From positions 1-64,000 of the forward strand of contig NZ_CP117028.1 in NCBI RefSeq assembly GCF_028551275.1: DNA of 64,000 nucleotides. Reading direction: 5' to 3'. Below are positions 1-16,308 of the stretch, piece by piece. The position numbers and the translations under genes are program-made. The notes under the pieces are model-generated. The model ran no database searches, had not been told where the DNA came from, and was given only the letters and a program-made list of their open reading frames with translations. Source of the stretch: Sphingomonas hankookensis (GTDB taxonomy: Bacteria; Pseudomonadota; Alphaproteobacteria; Sphingomonadales; Sphingomonadaceae). How positions within the stretch are numbered: position 1 is the first letter of the stretch; the number at the start of each line of letters is the position of its first letter.

Positions 1-7733
<7,733 letters not shown>

Positions 7734-7787
7734 CCCCCGTTATTGTCGGAGCAGATTGCCACATCATCGCGGACGCTTCAAATATAT

Positions 7788-7807
7788 TATACGATATCCA
7801 GGTATAC
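7788..7807 (-). promoter_or_regulatory. putative GntR operator upstream of the TonB receptor
   Basis: The + strand carries TATACGATAT at 7788-7797 and GTATAC at 7802-7807. The first ten bases recur exactly at 13292-13301 before the deaminase gene, and the GTATAC core recurs beside the GntR gene. The surroundings are AT-rich (from 7781), as expected for a promoter. The match is visible; binding by the adjacent GntR protein is inferred. Confidence 0.5.
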
Positions 7808-7915
7808 TTATAAGCGTCGTTGCACACCGCACCTTCTTTTGATGCGCGTGGGCGGTTGAAATGGAACTAAATCGTTGGGAACGGCGCATATCCCCCAGCG
7901 CCGGGCGGGGGCGCC

Positions 7916-8584
7916 TCAAGCGACGCCGTCGCCGCCGTCGTTGCCGAATTCGCGGCGCAGGTCGAGCACGGTCTGTTCGATATGGGCGTACATCCGCGCG
8001 GCGACCGCCGATGCGTCGCGCGCCAGCCAGCATTGCAGCAGCTGGGCATGTTCGTCGTTCGCGCGCTGGTCGCGGCCCAGCGGTTCGAGGTGGCGGCGGA
8101 CATAGCGTTCGCCCAGCACGTGCAGCCGTTCGAGCATGGTGGTCGTGATCGTCTGGCGCGAGGGGCGCAGCAGCGCGAGGTGGAAGGCGCGGTTGAACGC
8201 GCCGACGCCGTCGCCATGCGCGTTGGTCACCTCGTCCAGCTGCGCCAGCGTGCGGATCGCCAGGTCGCGTTCGGCATCGGTCGCGCGCATCGCCGCCACG
8301 CCGGCCACCTCCGGCTCCAGCTTCAGGCGGAGCGCATAGACCTCCTCCGCCTCGTCCATGGTCAGTTCGCGGACGAAATAGCCGCGATTGGCGTGCAGCC
8401 GGACCAGCCCTTCCTGTTCGAGCCGGGTCAGCGCCTCGCGCAGCGGAATCTTGCTGACGCCCAGTTCGGCGGCCAGCGCATCCTGCCGGATGGCGCGATC
8501 GGCATCGATCCGGCCCGCAAGGATACGGTCGCGCAGCAGCACGACCAGCTGTTCGGAAAGGTTACGGACGACGATACCGGTCAT
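7916..8584 (-). CDS. GntR-family (FadR/FCD subfamily) transcriptional regulator
   Basis: This 222-residue regulator has an N-terminal winged helix (LSEQLVVLLRDRILAG ... QDALAAELGVSKIPLREALTRLEQEGLVRLHANRGYFV) and a C-terminal helical FCD ligand domain (ALRLKLEPEVAG, FNRAFHLALL, DEHAQLL). FCD-type GntR proteins commonly repress catabolic genes and release DNA on binding a small acid or amino acid. It sits inside the hydroxyproline block on the same strand. A GGTATACC palindrome lies about 25 bases before the start, and related sites precede the TonB and deaminase genes. I chose ATG 8584 because the helix-turn-helix alignment begins there; an upstream in-frame start near 8626 would cover the palindrome. 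Confidence 0.85.
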   Translation of the reverse strand: MTGIVVRNLSEQLVVLLRDRILAGRIDADRAIRQDALAAELGVSKIPLREALTRLEQEGLVRLHANRGYFVRELTMDEAEEVYALRLKLEPEVAGVAAMRATDAERDLAIRTLAQLDEVTNAHGDGVGAFNRAFHLALLRPSRQTITTTMLERLHVLGERYVRRHLEPLGRDQRANDEHAQLLQCWLARDASAVAARMYAHIEQTVLDLRREFGNDGGDGVA

Positions 8585-8606
8585 GCAGAAAATCCCGTGC
8601 CACGGT

Positions 8607-8614
8607 GGTATACC
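8607..8614. promoter_or_regulatory. GGTATACC palindrome before gntR
   Basis: This perfect 8-base palindrome lies in the 74-base gap between the FAD dehydrogenase gene and gntR. It shares the GTATAC core with the sites before the TonB and deaminase genes, so autoregulation is plausible. An 8-base match alone is weak evidence. Confidence 0.35.
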
Positions 8615-8658
8615 GTAGTACGCCACTTAGCGTGCACCGTCTCCGGCGCAACCATCGC

Positions 8659-9891
8659 TCAGCGAAATCGCTCGAGCGCGAACGGCGTCAGGTCGAAGGG
8701 CGGCGCGTCGCCATGCAGCAGCGCGGTCAGCGCCTCGCCACTGGTCGCCGCCAGTGTCAGCCCGAGATGCTGGTGCCCGAAGGCATAGGCCACCGCCCCG
8801 CGACGCCCGATCGCGGGCAGATAGTCGGGCAGGGTCGGCCGCGCGCCCATCCACGGTTCAACCGGCGCGCGCAGCGACAGGCCGAGCGCGGCGACATGCC
8901 CCCGGATGCGCGCCCATTTTCGCGGGTCGGGGGCCATGTCGGTCCGGGCGAATTCGACGATGCTCGCCGCGCGCAGCCGGTGGGCGAAGCGGGTAACGAT
9001 CATCGAGCGGTCCTCGAACACCACCGGCGGCATGTCGGCGGGCCAGTCGCCGGGATCGCCCTCGACATGATAGCCGCGCTCGGCGATCAGCGGCGCGTGC
9101 AGTCCCGCCGCCGCGACCAGCGCGGCCGATGCCGCGCCTGCCGCGACGACCGCGACATCGGCGTCGATCGGCGCGCCCTGTTCCAGCAGGACGCGCGCCC
9201 GCCCCTCGCGCTCGACCACCCCGCGCGCGCGGTCGTGCACGAACGTGCCGCCCGCCGCGACGAAGCGGCTCCGCAAGGCGTCGCCCAGCGCAGCGGAATC
9301 GGTGATCTGCCCGCTGCCCTCGAACCGGATCGCCCCGGCGATCGGCACATGGGTCAGCGTCTGGAGCCGGGCCAGCTCGGCCGGCGTCGCCGCGCGCCAC
9401 GTCGCGGTGCCGGTATCGGTCCGCGCCCACGCCGCCTGCCCGCGCGCGGCACTCTCCGCGCTTTCCCACACGACGAAATGCCCGTCGATCCGCAGCAGGT
9501 CGGGCCGCCCGGTATCGGCCAGCACCCGCTGCCATGCCGGGATGGCGGTCGCCAGCATCGCCGACAGCGCCGCCTTGCCCCCGGCGAAGCGGGCCGGCGC
9601 GGCGGCGCGCAGCATCCGGAGCGCAAAGGGCAGCCAGGCGGCGATGGCGCGCGGCGGCAGGGCCAGCGCCCCGCCGCGCAGGAACAGCCGGGCGGGCACG
9701 CTACGCACCGTCGCCAGCGAGGCGAGCGGTTCGACCTGTTCGACCGCGATATGCCCGGCATTGCCCCACGACGCGCCGCGCCATGGCTGATCGGGGGCGA
9801 CGATCGTCACCGCCCTGCCCCGGCGTTGCAGCGCCAGCGCGACGTTCAGCCCGACAACGCCGTCGCCGATGACGACCGCATCGCCGCTCAC
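8659..9891 (-). CDS. FAD-dependent D-amino acid (D-hydroxyproline) dehydrogenase, DadA-like
   Basis: This is a 410-residue DAO-fold flavoenzyme. The N-terminal dinucleotide motif is VVIGDGVVGLNVALALQRRG, with Asp in place of the more usual Gly; the C-terminal FAD motif is GHQHLGLTLAATSGEAL. The length and layout match DadA-like D-amino acid dehydrogenases. Next to a hydroxyproline epimerase and a DapA-like deaminase, the likely reaction is oxidation of cis-4-hydroxy-D-proline to pyrroline-4-hydroxy-2-carboxylate. The GTG start at 9891 overlaps the permease stop (GTGA), so the genes are translationally coupled. An alternative role is D-proline or another D-amino acid. Confidence 0.8.
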   Translation of the reverse strand: MSGDAVVIGDGVVGLNVALALQRRGRAVTIVAPDQPWRGASWGNAGHIAVEQVEPLASLATVRSVPARLFLRGGALALPPRAIAAWLPFALRMLRAAAPARFAGGKAALSAMLATAIPAWQRVLADTGRPDLLRIDGHFVVWESAESAARGQAAWARTDTGTATWRAATPAELARLQTLTHVPIAGAIRFEGSGQITDSAALGDALRSRFVAAGGTFVHDRARGVVEREGRARVLLEQGAPIDADVAVVAAGAASAALVAAAGLHAPLIAERGYHVEGDPGDWPADMPPVVFEDRSMIVTRFAHRLRAASIVEFARTDMAPDPRKWARIRGHVAALGLSLRAPVEPWMGARPTLPDYLPAIGRRGAVAYAFGHQHLGLTLAATSGEALTALLHGDAPPFDLTPFALERFR

Positions 9892-11303
9892 GCGCGCACC
9901 CGCACCAGGCTGCGCACGCGACCGTAAAGGAGGTAGAAGACGACGCCGATGATGTTCCACAGCGCGAACCGCACCAGCGTCTGCGACGGCAGGCTGACCA
10001 GCAGATAGACGCAGCCGAGGATCGCCAGCGTGCCGACCGCGAACGGCGCGGGGCAGCGGAACACGCGCTGCAGTTCGGGCGCGCGGCGCCGCAGGATCAT
10101 CATGCACGCCGCGACCGCGATGAAGGCGAGCAGCGTGCCGGCATTGGCCAGCTCGGCAATCTCGTCGAGGCGGAAGAAGCCGGCGACGGCGGCGACGAAC
10201 ACGCCGGTCACCATCGTCACCAGCGCGGGCGATCCGGTGCGCGCCGACACGCGGCTGAGCGAGCGCGGCAGCAGCCCGTCGCGCGACATGACGAAGAAGA
10301 TGCGGCTCTGCCCGTACATCATCACCAGGATGACCGAAGGGAGCGCGATCAGCGCGGCAAGGCCGATCGCCCAGGCGGCGAAGGGATGCTGCAAGCTGCG
10401 CAGGACATAGGCGAGCGGTTCGGCCGAGCGGCCGAGATCGACATAGCTGACCGCCCCGATCGCCGCGACCGCGACCCCCATATAGATGGCGGTGCACGCC
10501 GCCATCGACCCGATGATGCCGATGGTCAGGTCGCGGCCGGGATTGCGCGCTTCCTCCGCCGAGGTCGCGACGGCATCGAACCCGTAAAAGGCGAAGAACA
10601 CGATCGCCGCCGCCGCCATCACCCCGCGCGTCGCCCCGCCCTGCACCGTGCTGCCAAAGCCATAGGGCATGAACGGTTCGAAATTGGCGCCGTTGAATGC
10701 GGGCAAAGCGAACAGCACGAAGACCGCCAGCGCGGTCATCTTGATCGCGACCAGCACGATGTTGAACGTGGCGCTTTCGCGCGTGCCCGCGACCAGCATC
10801 CCGGCGATGCCCAGCGCCACCAGCACCGCGGGCAGGTTGACGATCCCGCCGCCGTGCGGCCCCGACAGCAGCATCGCGGGCAACTGCACGCCGACGCTCT
10901 GCAACCATCCGACCAGATAGGCCGACCACCCGACCGCGACCGTCGAACAGGCGAGCGAATATTCGAGGATCAGGCTCCACCCGACGATCCAGGCGACGCT
11001 CTCGCCGATCACCGAATAGCTGTAGGTGTAGGCGCTGCCCGCGGTCGGGATCAGCGTCGCCATTTCGGCATAGGCGAGCGCGGCGCAGGCACAGACCGCG
11101 CCGGCGATGGCGAAGGACAGGATCACCGCCGGCCCGGCGCGATCCGCCCCGACCCCGGTCAGCGTATAGATGCCGGTGCCGACGATCGCCCCGATGCCGA
11201 GCGCGATCAGGTGCGGCCAGCTGAGCGTCTTGCGCAGGCGGCGCTCCGGATCGGCTTCGCCTGCGTCGAGGGGCTTGAGCGGCCCCAGTAATCCTCGTGC
11301 CAT
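9888..11303 (-). CDS. APC-family amino acid permease
   Basis: This 471-residue inner membrane transporter has about twelve hydrophobic segments and the APC signature at the first helix (SWPHLIALGIGAIVGTGIYTLTG), as in YfnA/CAT-type permeases. It lies 30 bases after the epimerase and overlaps the dehydrogenase, so it is a member of the same operon. Proline or hydroxyproline uptake is the natural inference. Substrate cannot be read from sequence alone. Confidence 0.88.
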   Translation of the reverse strand: MARGLLGPLKPLDAGEADPERRLRKTLSWPHLIALGIGAIVGTGIYTLTGVGADRAGPAVILSFAIAGAVCACAALAYAEMATLIPTAGSAYTYSYSVIGESVAWIVGWSLILEYSLACSTVAVGWSAYLVGWLQSVGVQLPAMLLSGPHGGGIVNLPAVLVALGIAGMLVAGTRESATFNIVLVAIKMTALAVFVLFALPAFNGANFEPFMPYGFGSTVQGGATRGVMAAAAIVFFAFYGFDAVATSAEEARNPGRDLTIGIIGSMAACTAIYMGVAVAAIGAVSYVDLGRSAEPLAYVLRSLQHPFAAWAIGLAALIALPSVILVMMYGQSRIFFVMSRDGLLPRSLSRVSARTGSPALVTMVTGVFVAAVAGFFRLDEIAELANAGTLLAFIAVAACMMILRRRAPELQRVFRCPAPFAVGTLAILGCVYLLVSLPSQTLVRFALWNIIGVVFYLLYGRVRSLVRVRA

Positions 11304-11333
11304 GCGCCCCTCCCGTTTGTCGTTATTGTGCCG

Positions 11334-12329
11334 TCAGACCACCGTGAACCCGGCAAAGAACGGGTCCTCGCGATCGATCCAGATCGTGTTGAAGCCGGTC
11401 GCGATCGCCGACCCTTCGATCGACGGCACGATCGCCGGTTGATCGCCGATCGTCGTTTCCGCCTCGACCCGGCCGATGAAGCGGCTGCCGATATAGCTTT
11501 CGTGGACGAAGCGGTCGCCGATGGTCAACCGGCCGGTCGCCGCGAGATGAGCGAGGCGGGCCGAGGTGCCGGTGCCGCACGGGCTGCGATCGATCGCGCG
11601 TTCGCCGTAGAAGACCGCGTTGCGCCCGTCCGCGCCCTCGCCCTTCGGCGCGTCGGCCCAGAGCACATGGCTGACCCCGCGTATCGTCGGTTCGAGCGGA
11701 TGGACCGGTTCATAGACCGCGCGCACCAGGTCGCGGATCGTGCGGCTGAGCTCCACGATCCGCGCCGCACCCAGATCGTCGAGGCCGGTGTACGGCCCCT
11801 GCGGCTCGATGATCGCATAATAATTGCCGCCATAGGCGACATCGATCGACAGCGCGCCGAAGCCCGGCACATCGACCTGCACGCCCTGTTTCGCCAGATA
11901 GGCGGGGACGTTGCGGATCCTTACCGAGCGGACCCGGTTGCCGTCCGCCACATAGTCGATGTCGATCACCCCGGCGGGCACCTCGACACGCAGCCGTCCC
12001 GGCTCGCGCGGGGTGATCAGCCCGTTTTCGAGGGCGAAGGTGATGATCCCGATCGTGCCGTGCCCGCACATCGGCAGGCAGCCCGACGTTTCGATGAACA
12101 GGATCGCCGCATCCGCATCGCCGCACGGCGGATAAAGGAACCCGCCCGACATCATGTCGTGGCCGCGCGGCTCGAAGCACAGCCCGGTGCGGATCCAGTC
12201 GAAGCGCGCCAGGAAATCCTGGCGCCGCTCCGCCATGCTGGCGCCGCGCAGCAGCGGGGCGCCCCCGGCCACCAGGCGGACGGGATTGCCCGCCGTGTGG
12301 CCGTCGATGCAGAAGAAGGTGTGGCGCAT
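11334..12329 (-). CDS. proline racemase family 4-hydroxyproline 2-epimerase
   Basis: This 331-residue enzyme begins MRHTFFCIDGHTAGNPVRLV, typical of the proline racemase family. Both catalytic cysteines are present: Cys88 in MCGHGTIG and Cys251 in DRSPCGTGTSA. That argues for a racemase or epimerase rather than the trans-3-hydroxyproline dehydratase branch, where one cysteine is replaced. It should convert trans-4-hydroxy-L-proline to cis-4-hydroxy-D-proline in the cytoplasm. The start overlaps the stop of the DapA-like gene by one base (TGATG). Proline racemase activity is the alternative; the neighbours favour hydroxyproline. Confidence 0.87.
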   Translation of the reverse strand: MRHTFFCIDGHTAGNPVRLVAGGAPLLRGASMAERRQDFLARFDWIRTGLCFEPRGHDMMSGGFLYPPCGDADAAILFIETSGCLPMCGHGTIGIITFALENGLITPREPGRLRVEVPAGVIDIDYVADGNRVRSVRIRNVPAYLAKQGVQVDVPGFGALSIDVAYGGNYYAIIEPQGPYTGLDDLGAARIVELSRTIRDLVRAVYEPVHPLEPTIRGVSHVLWADAPKGEGADGRNAVFYGERAIDRSPCGTGTSARLAHLAATGRLTIGDRFVHESYIGSRFIGRVEAETTIGDQPAIVPSIEGSAIATGFNTIWIDREDPFFAGFTVV

Positions 12330-13276
12330 CAGGCGGCAGCCGCCTCCACCGACGGCGCGGTCAGCACCGGCCGCGTCGCCGCGCATTTCTCGACCATCGC
12401 GATCACCTCTGCCCGGCGCGCGCCTTCGAGCGGCAGGCGCGGCAGGCGGACGCGTTCCGACCCGCGGCCCATGATCTCCTCGGCCAGCTTGATCGACTGG
12501 ACGAGGTCATGTTCGGCATCGAGGTGGAGCAGCGGCATGAACCAGCGATAGATGCGCCGCGCCTCTTCCCAGTCGCCGCGATCGACCGCCGCGATCAGCG
12601 CGACCGATTCCTGCGGGAAGGCGCTGGTCAGGCCCGACACCCATCCGCTGGCCCCGAGCAACATGCCCTCCAGCGCCACGTCGTCGAGACCGGCCATCAC
12701 GATATAGCGGTCGCCGAAGCGGTTGATGACGTCGGTGAAGCGGCGCGGATCGGGCGCGCTTTCCTTGACCGCGACGATGTTCTTCACCGGTTCGAGCAGC
12801 GCGAGCGTGGCGAAGTCGACCGACACGCGGTAGGCTGGCGGGTTGTTGTAGAGCATGATCGGCAGGCCGGTCGCTTCCGCGACGGTGCGGAAATGCGTCG
12901 CCAGTTCGTTGGGCGTCGGCACATAGACCATGGCGGGCAGCAGCATCAGCGCGTCGACGCCGATATCCTCGACCTCTTTGGCAAACGCCGCCGCACGGCG
13001 CGTGGTGAATTCGGACACGCCGCACACCAAAGGCACGCGCCCGCCGACCGCCTCGACACCCGCGCGCAGCACGGCATGCTTTTCCTCGACGTCGAGCGAG
13101 TTGTTCTCACCGCAGGTGCCGAGCAGGATCAGCCCGTCGACCCCGTCCTCGACCAGCGCGACCAGACCGCGCTGCGTCGCATCGATATCGACCGACCCAT
13201 CGGCCGCGAACTGCGTCGTCGCCGCGGGATAGACGCCCGTCCACATGCTCGAACCAGAAACCACATCAACCTCCAT
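12329..13276 (-). CDS. DapA-family aldolase, probable pyrroline-4-hydroxy-2-carboxylate deaminase
   Basis: This (beta/alpha)8 Schiff-base enzyme of about 315 residues shows the family blocks GVYPAATTQF, LGTCGENNSL and MLYNNPP, and the Schiff-base lysine in IVAVKES (Lys171 from this start). In hydroxyproline degradation the LhpC-type member deaminates pyrroline-4-hydroxy-2-carboxylate to 2-oxoglutarate semialdehyde. The dehydrogenase for that last product is not in this block. The start is uncertain: ATG 13276, GTG 13264 with GGAGG at good spacing, or ATG 13246, where the family alignment begins. The GntR-like site at 13288-13299 sits directly upstream. Dihydrodipicolinate synthase is unlikely in this context. 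Confidence 0.82.
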   Translation of the reverse strand: MEVDVVSGSSMWTGVYPAATTQFAADGSVDIDATQRGLVALVEDGVDGLILLGTCGENNSLDVEEKHAVLRAGVEAVGGRVPLVCGVSEFTTRRAAAFAKEVEDIGVDALMLLPAMVYVPTPNELATHFRTVAEATGLPIMLYNNPPAYRVSVDFATLALLEPVKNIVAVKESAPDPRRFTDVINRFGDRYIVMAGLDDVALEGMLLGASGWVSGLTSAFPQESVALIAAVDRGDWEEARRIYRWFMPLLHLDAEHDLVQSIKLAEEIMGRGSERVRLPRLPLEGARRAEVIAMVEKCAATRPVLTAPSVEAAAA

Positions 13277-13287
13277 GGATATCTTGG

Positions 13288-13301
13288 ATCGTATACGATA
13301 T
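13288..13301. promoter_or_regulatory. ATCGTATACGAT palindrome, putative GntR operator
   Basis: A perfect 12-base palindrome at 13288-13299 lies in the divergent gap between the deaminase (minus) and the M20 peptidase (plus). Its TATACGATAT part (13292-13301) is identical to bases 7788-7797 before the TonB receptor. The position right before the first gene of the catabolic operon suits repression by the GntR protein encoded in the block. Confidence 0.6.
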
Positions 13302-13506
13302 AAAACGGTCAGGCGCAACGAATTTCGCTGCGCCTGCGGTTGACGGCTCGAAGCCGTTCGGCGGCGATGGCCACCGCACGATCCGTGGTCGGCCCCGGTG
13401 TAGGTCAGGATCGTGCCGGTGCATAGCGCGGGGGTTTGCCGGACATCGTCGGCGCCCTTGCGCGATCGGCGCGAACCGCGCACCCTTCAGGCCAAAGGGG
13501 AAGACG

Positions 13507-14886
13507 ATGATGCGGATGCTGCTTGCCGGAATTGCCATGCTGGGCCCGATCGCCGCACAGGCGCAGGACGCGCCGTCGACGCCGGGGGGCAAGGAAGCGG
13601 TCACGCTGCTGACCGACGGGGTGAAGTTCCAGACCGTCGCCGGGCGCGGGCAGGTGCCGGCCTATGCCGCGTATCTGCAGGCCAAGCTGCTCTCCGCCGG
13701 GTTCGATCCCGCCGAGGTCCGCTTCGTGGCGATGGGGGAGACCGGCTATCTGACCGCGCGCTATCCCGGCCGCGACCGGGCTGCGAAGCCGACCGTGGTG
13801 CTGGCGCATATGGACGTGGTGGAGGCCGATCCGAAGGACTGGACCCGCGACCCGTTCACCCCGGTGATCGAGAATGGCTATGTCTTCGGGCGCGGCAGCC
13901 TGGACAACAAGGCCGGGCTGTCGATGGCGGTCGCGACGCTGATGAAGCTGCGCCGCGCGAAATGGGTGCCGCAGCGCGATATCGTGCTGGTGCTGACCGG
14001 CGACGAAGAAACCACGATGAAGACGACGCGGGCGGCGGCGGAGGCGTACAGGAACGCCGCTCTGGTGCTGAACGCCGATGCCGGTGGCGGGCTGTTGGGC
14101 GATGACGGCAAACCGATGGTGTACGGATTGCAGGCGGCGGAGAAGGTCTATGGCGACTGGCACCTGACCGTCACCGATCCGGGCGGGCACAGCAGCCGTC
14201 CGGGACCGGACAATGCCATCGTCCGCCTGGCGACGGCGGTCGGGCGGATCGCCGCCTATCGCTTTCCCCCGCAACAGAACGAGATCACCAAGGCGTCGCT
14301 GGCCGGCACCGCGACGATGACGCCCGGACCGCTGGGTGCGGCGATGAAGGCGTTCGCCGCCAATCCGAACGACACCGCCGCGGCGGACATATTGTCGGCC
14401 GACAAGCGCTATATCGGGCAGGTCCGCACCACCTGCGTCCCCACCATGTTCAATGGCGGCCATGCGCCCAACGCGCTGCCGCAGCGCGCGGTCGCCAACA
14501 TCAACTGCCGCATCTTTCCGGGTACGCCGCGCGCGCAGATCGCGGCCAAGCTGACCGAACTGGCCGCCGATCCCAAGGTCGCGGTGGCCTTCAACGACAA
14601 TGGCACGATCGAGGCCGGCGCCTCCCCGCTCGACCCGAAGGTCGTCGCGGCGGTGAAGGCGGCGGTGGCCGAGCGGGCGCCGGGGCTGCTGGTCGTGCCG
14701 ATGCAGGAGGCCGGCGCGACCGATTCGATGCATTTCCGCGCTTACGGCATTCCGAGCTTCGGGGTCGGCGGCGTGTTCATGAAGGCGAGCGACAGTTTCG
14801 CCCACGGGCTGAACGAACGGGTGCCGGTCGCGACCTTCGATCCGGGGGTGTTGTGGTGGGAGACGTTGTTGAAGACGTTGGGGTGA
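13507..14886 (+). CDS. secreted M20-family metallopeptidase
   Basis: This 459-residue exported zinc peptidase starts with a signal peptide (MMRMLLAGIAMLGPIAAQAQ). The M20 metal site is visible: VLAHMDVVEADPKDW (His and catalytic Asp), GRGSLDNKAG (bridging Asp), LTGDEETTM (catalytic and ligand Glu) and a late histidine ligand in FAHGLNE. The dimerisation domain lies in the middle (about residues 210-330). AGGGGAAG before ATG 13507 supports the start. It is transcribed divergently from the hydroxyproline operon and shares its regulatory gap. Cleavage of dipeptides released outside the cell is inferred from context. Confidence 0.87.
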   Translation: MMRMLLAGIAMLGPIAAQAQDAPSTPGGKEAVTLLTDGVKFQTVAGRGQVPAYAAYLQAKLLSAGFDPAEVRFVAMGETGYLTARYPGRDRAAKPTVVLAHMDVVEADPKDWTRDPFTPVIENGYVFGRGSLDNKAGLSMAVATLMKLRRAKWVPQRDIVLVLTGDEETTMKTTRAAAEAYRNAALVLNADAGGGLLGDDGKPMVYGLQAAEKVYGDWHLTVTDPGGHSSRPGPDNAIVRLATAVGRIAAYRFPPQQNEITKASLAGTATMTPGPLGAAMKAFAANPNDTAAADILSADKRYIGQVRTTCVPTMFNGGHAPNALPQRAVANINCRIFPGTPRAQIAAKLTELAADPKVAVAFNDNGTIEAGASPLDPKVVAAVKAAVAERAPGLLVVPMQEAGATDSMHFRAYGIPSFGVGGVFMKASDSFAHGLNERVPVATFDPGVLWWETLLKTLG

Positions 14887-14889
14887 TTC

Positions 14890-14916
14890 CCGTCACCCCG
14901 GACTTGATCCGGGGTG
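14890..14916. repeat. REP-like palindrome, family A (single hairpin)
   Basis: GTCACCCCGGACTTGATCCGGGGTGAC can fold into one hairpin between the convergent M20 and kinase genes. It belongs to the commonest intergenic palindrome family of this window. It may also slow transcription from both sides, but it has no T-run. Confidence 0.75.
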
Positions 14917-14940
14917 ACGAGAAGAGAGGTCGGGGCTTCG

Positions 14941-16308
14941 TCACCCGACCGCCGGCAACACCAACCGCGCCACCATCCCCCCGCCCGGCGCGTCGGCCAG
15001 TTCGAGCGTGCCGCCATGGCGTTCGGCAAAGCCCTGCACGATGCTGAGCCCCAGCCCGACCCCGCCGGTATCGCGGTTGCGCGAGGCGTCGCCGCGTTCG
15101 AACGGGCGCAGCAGGCGGGTGCGGTCGGCGGGCGCGATGCCGGGGCCGGTGTCGATCACCTCGATCACCGCGCGATCCCCGTCCCGCGCGACCGCGATCC
15201 GCCCCCCGCCGGCATAGTCGACCGCGTTGCGCACCAGATTCTCGACCGCGCGGCGCAGGCCGGCCTCGACCACGCTGACCGTTACTTCCGGCCCGGGATC
15301 GAGCGTCATCGCCGGGGCGTCGGCCACCACCTCCGCCACCAGCGGACGCAGGCCGACCGGGTGGCGGGTGGCGTCGGCGGTGCGCGCGAAGTCGAGCACG
15401 TCGGCGATCATCGCCTGCATCCGGTTGGCATCGGCCACCATCCGCGCGCGCTGCGGCTCGGGCACCGATTCCAACCTGAGCTTCAGGCTGGTCAGCGGGG
15501 TGCGCAGGTCGTGGGCGACCGCGGTCAGCATCCGCAACCGGTCCTCGCTCTCCGCCGCGAGGCGGGTGCGCAGCTGCAGGATCGCGCCCGCCGCCTCCTG
15601 CAATTCGCGGGGCCCTTGCGCCTGGGGCGGGTCGAGCCCGGCATCGATCGCGCGGGCCAGCACGCGGAACGGGCGGGTCAGCCGCCGCGCGAACAGCCAG
15701 GCGAGCGGCGCCAGCACGACCAGGCTGACCGCGAGCGCGACCAGCACCTTCCACCGCCATCCCCCCAGCAGCGGCGCGGCCGGCCGAACCGTCAGCCAGC
15801 GCCCGTCGGACAGGCGGACGCCGGCGGCGAAGGGCGGCTGCGGCAGGCGCAGCAATACCGTGCCGAGCGGCCCGTCGGGCAACCGGTCGACCACCCGCAT
15901 CGGCCGTCCGCCCTTCATCTGCAACACCATGGTGCCGCCGGGAAACGGGCTGCCGCTCCCTCGGTGCGGGGTAACGACGATGACCTCACCGACCGGCCTC
16001 TTGCGTGGCGGCGCGTCGAGCCAGACGACGCGGACGTCGCCGACCGGCCGGCCGAGCGCCTGGGCGAGCACCTGTTGCTGGATCGGATTGGGCGGCCCGG
16101 CGGGCGGCGCGCCGATGCTGCGGACGAGGCCGTTTTCCGCGCCGCGCAGCGCCGCCGCCGCATCGGCCAGCGTCAGCCGCACCGCCGGCGGATCGGGCAT
16201 CAGCAGCACGATGCTGGCGGTGATCGCGACGCTCAGGATCGCGATGGCGACGCTGAACCCGCCGATGGCGGTCAGCGCGCTGGGCCGTCGCCAGAAGGCG
16301 CGGATCAT
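14941..16308 (-). CDS. sensor histidine kinase
   Basis: This 455-residue inner membrane kinase has two transmembrane segments (about 13-36 and 178-198) flanking a periplasmic sensor region, then a HAMP domain, the H-box LTAVAHDLRTPLTSL, and the N, G1 and G2 ATP-binding boxes (NLVRNAVDYA, DTGPGIA, GVGLGLS). Its ATG overlaps the stop of the response regulator (ATGA), making a classic regulator-kinase operon. The layout resembles EnvZ/PfeS-type kinases. The signal is unknown. Confidence 0.9.
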   Translation of the reverse strand: MIRAFWRRPSALTAIGGFSVAIAILSVAITASIVLLMPDPPAVRLTLADAAAALRGAENGLVRSIGAPPAGPPNPIQQQVLAQALGRPVGDVRVVWLDAPPRKRPVGEVIVVTPHRGSGSPFPGGTMVLQMKGGRPMRVVDRLPDGPLGTVLLRLPQPPFAAGVRLSDGRWLTVRPAAPLLGGWRWKVLVALAVSLVVLAPLAWLFARRLTRPFRVLARAIDAGLDPPQAQGPRELQEAAGAILQLRTRLAAESEDRLRMLTAVAHDLRTPLTSLKLRLESVPEPQRARMVADANRMQAMIADVLDFARTADATRHPVGLRPLVAEVVADAPAMTLDPGPEVTVSVVEAGLRRAVENLVRNAVDYAGGGRIAVARDGDRAVIEVIDTGPGIAPADRTRLLRPFERGDASRNRDTGGVGLGLSIVQGFAERHGGTLELADAPGGGMVARLVLPAVG

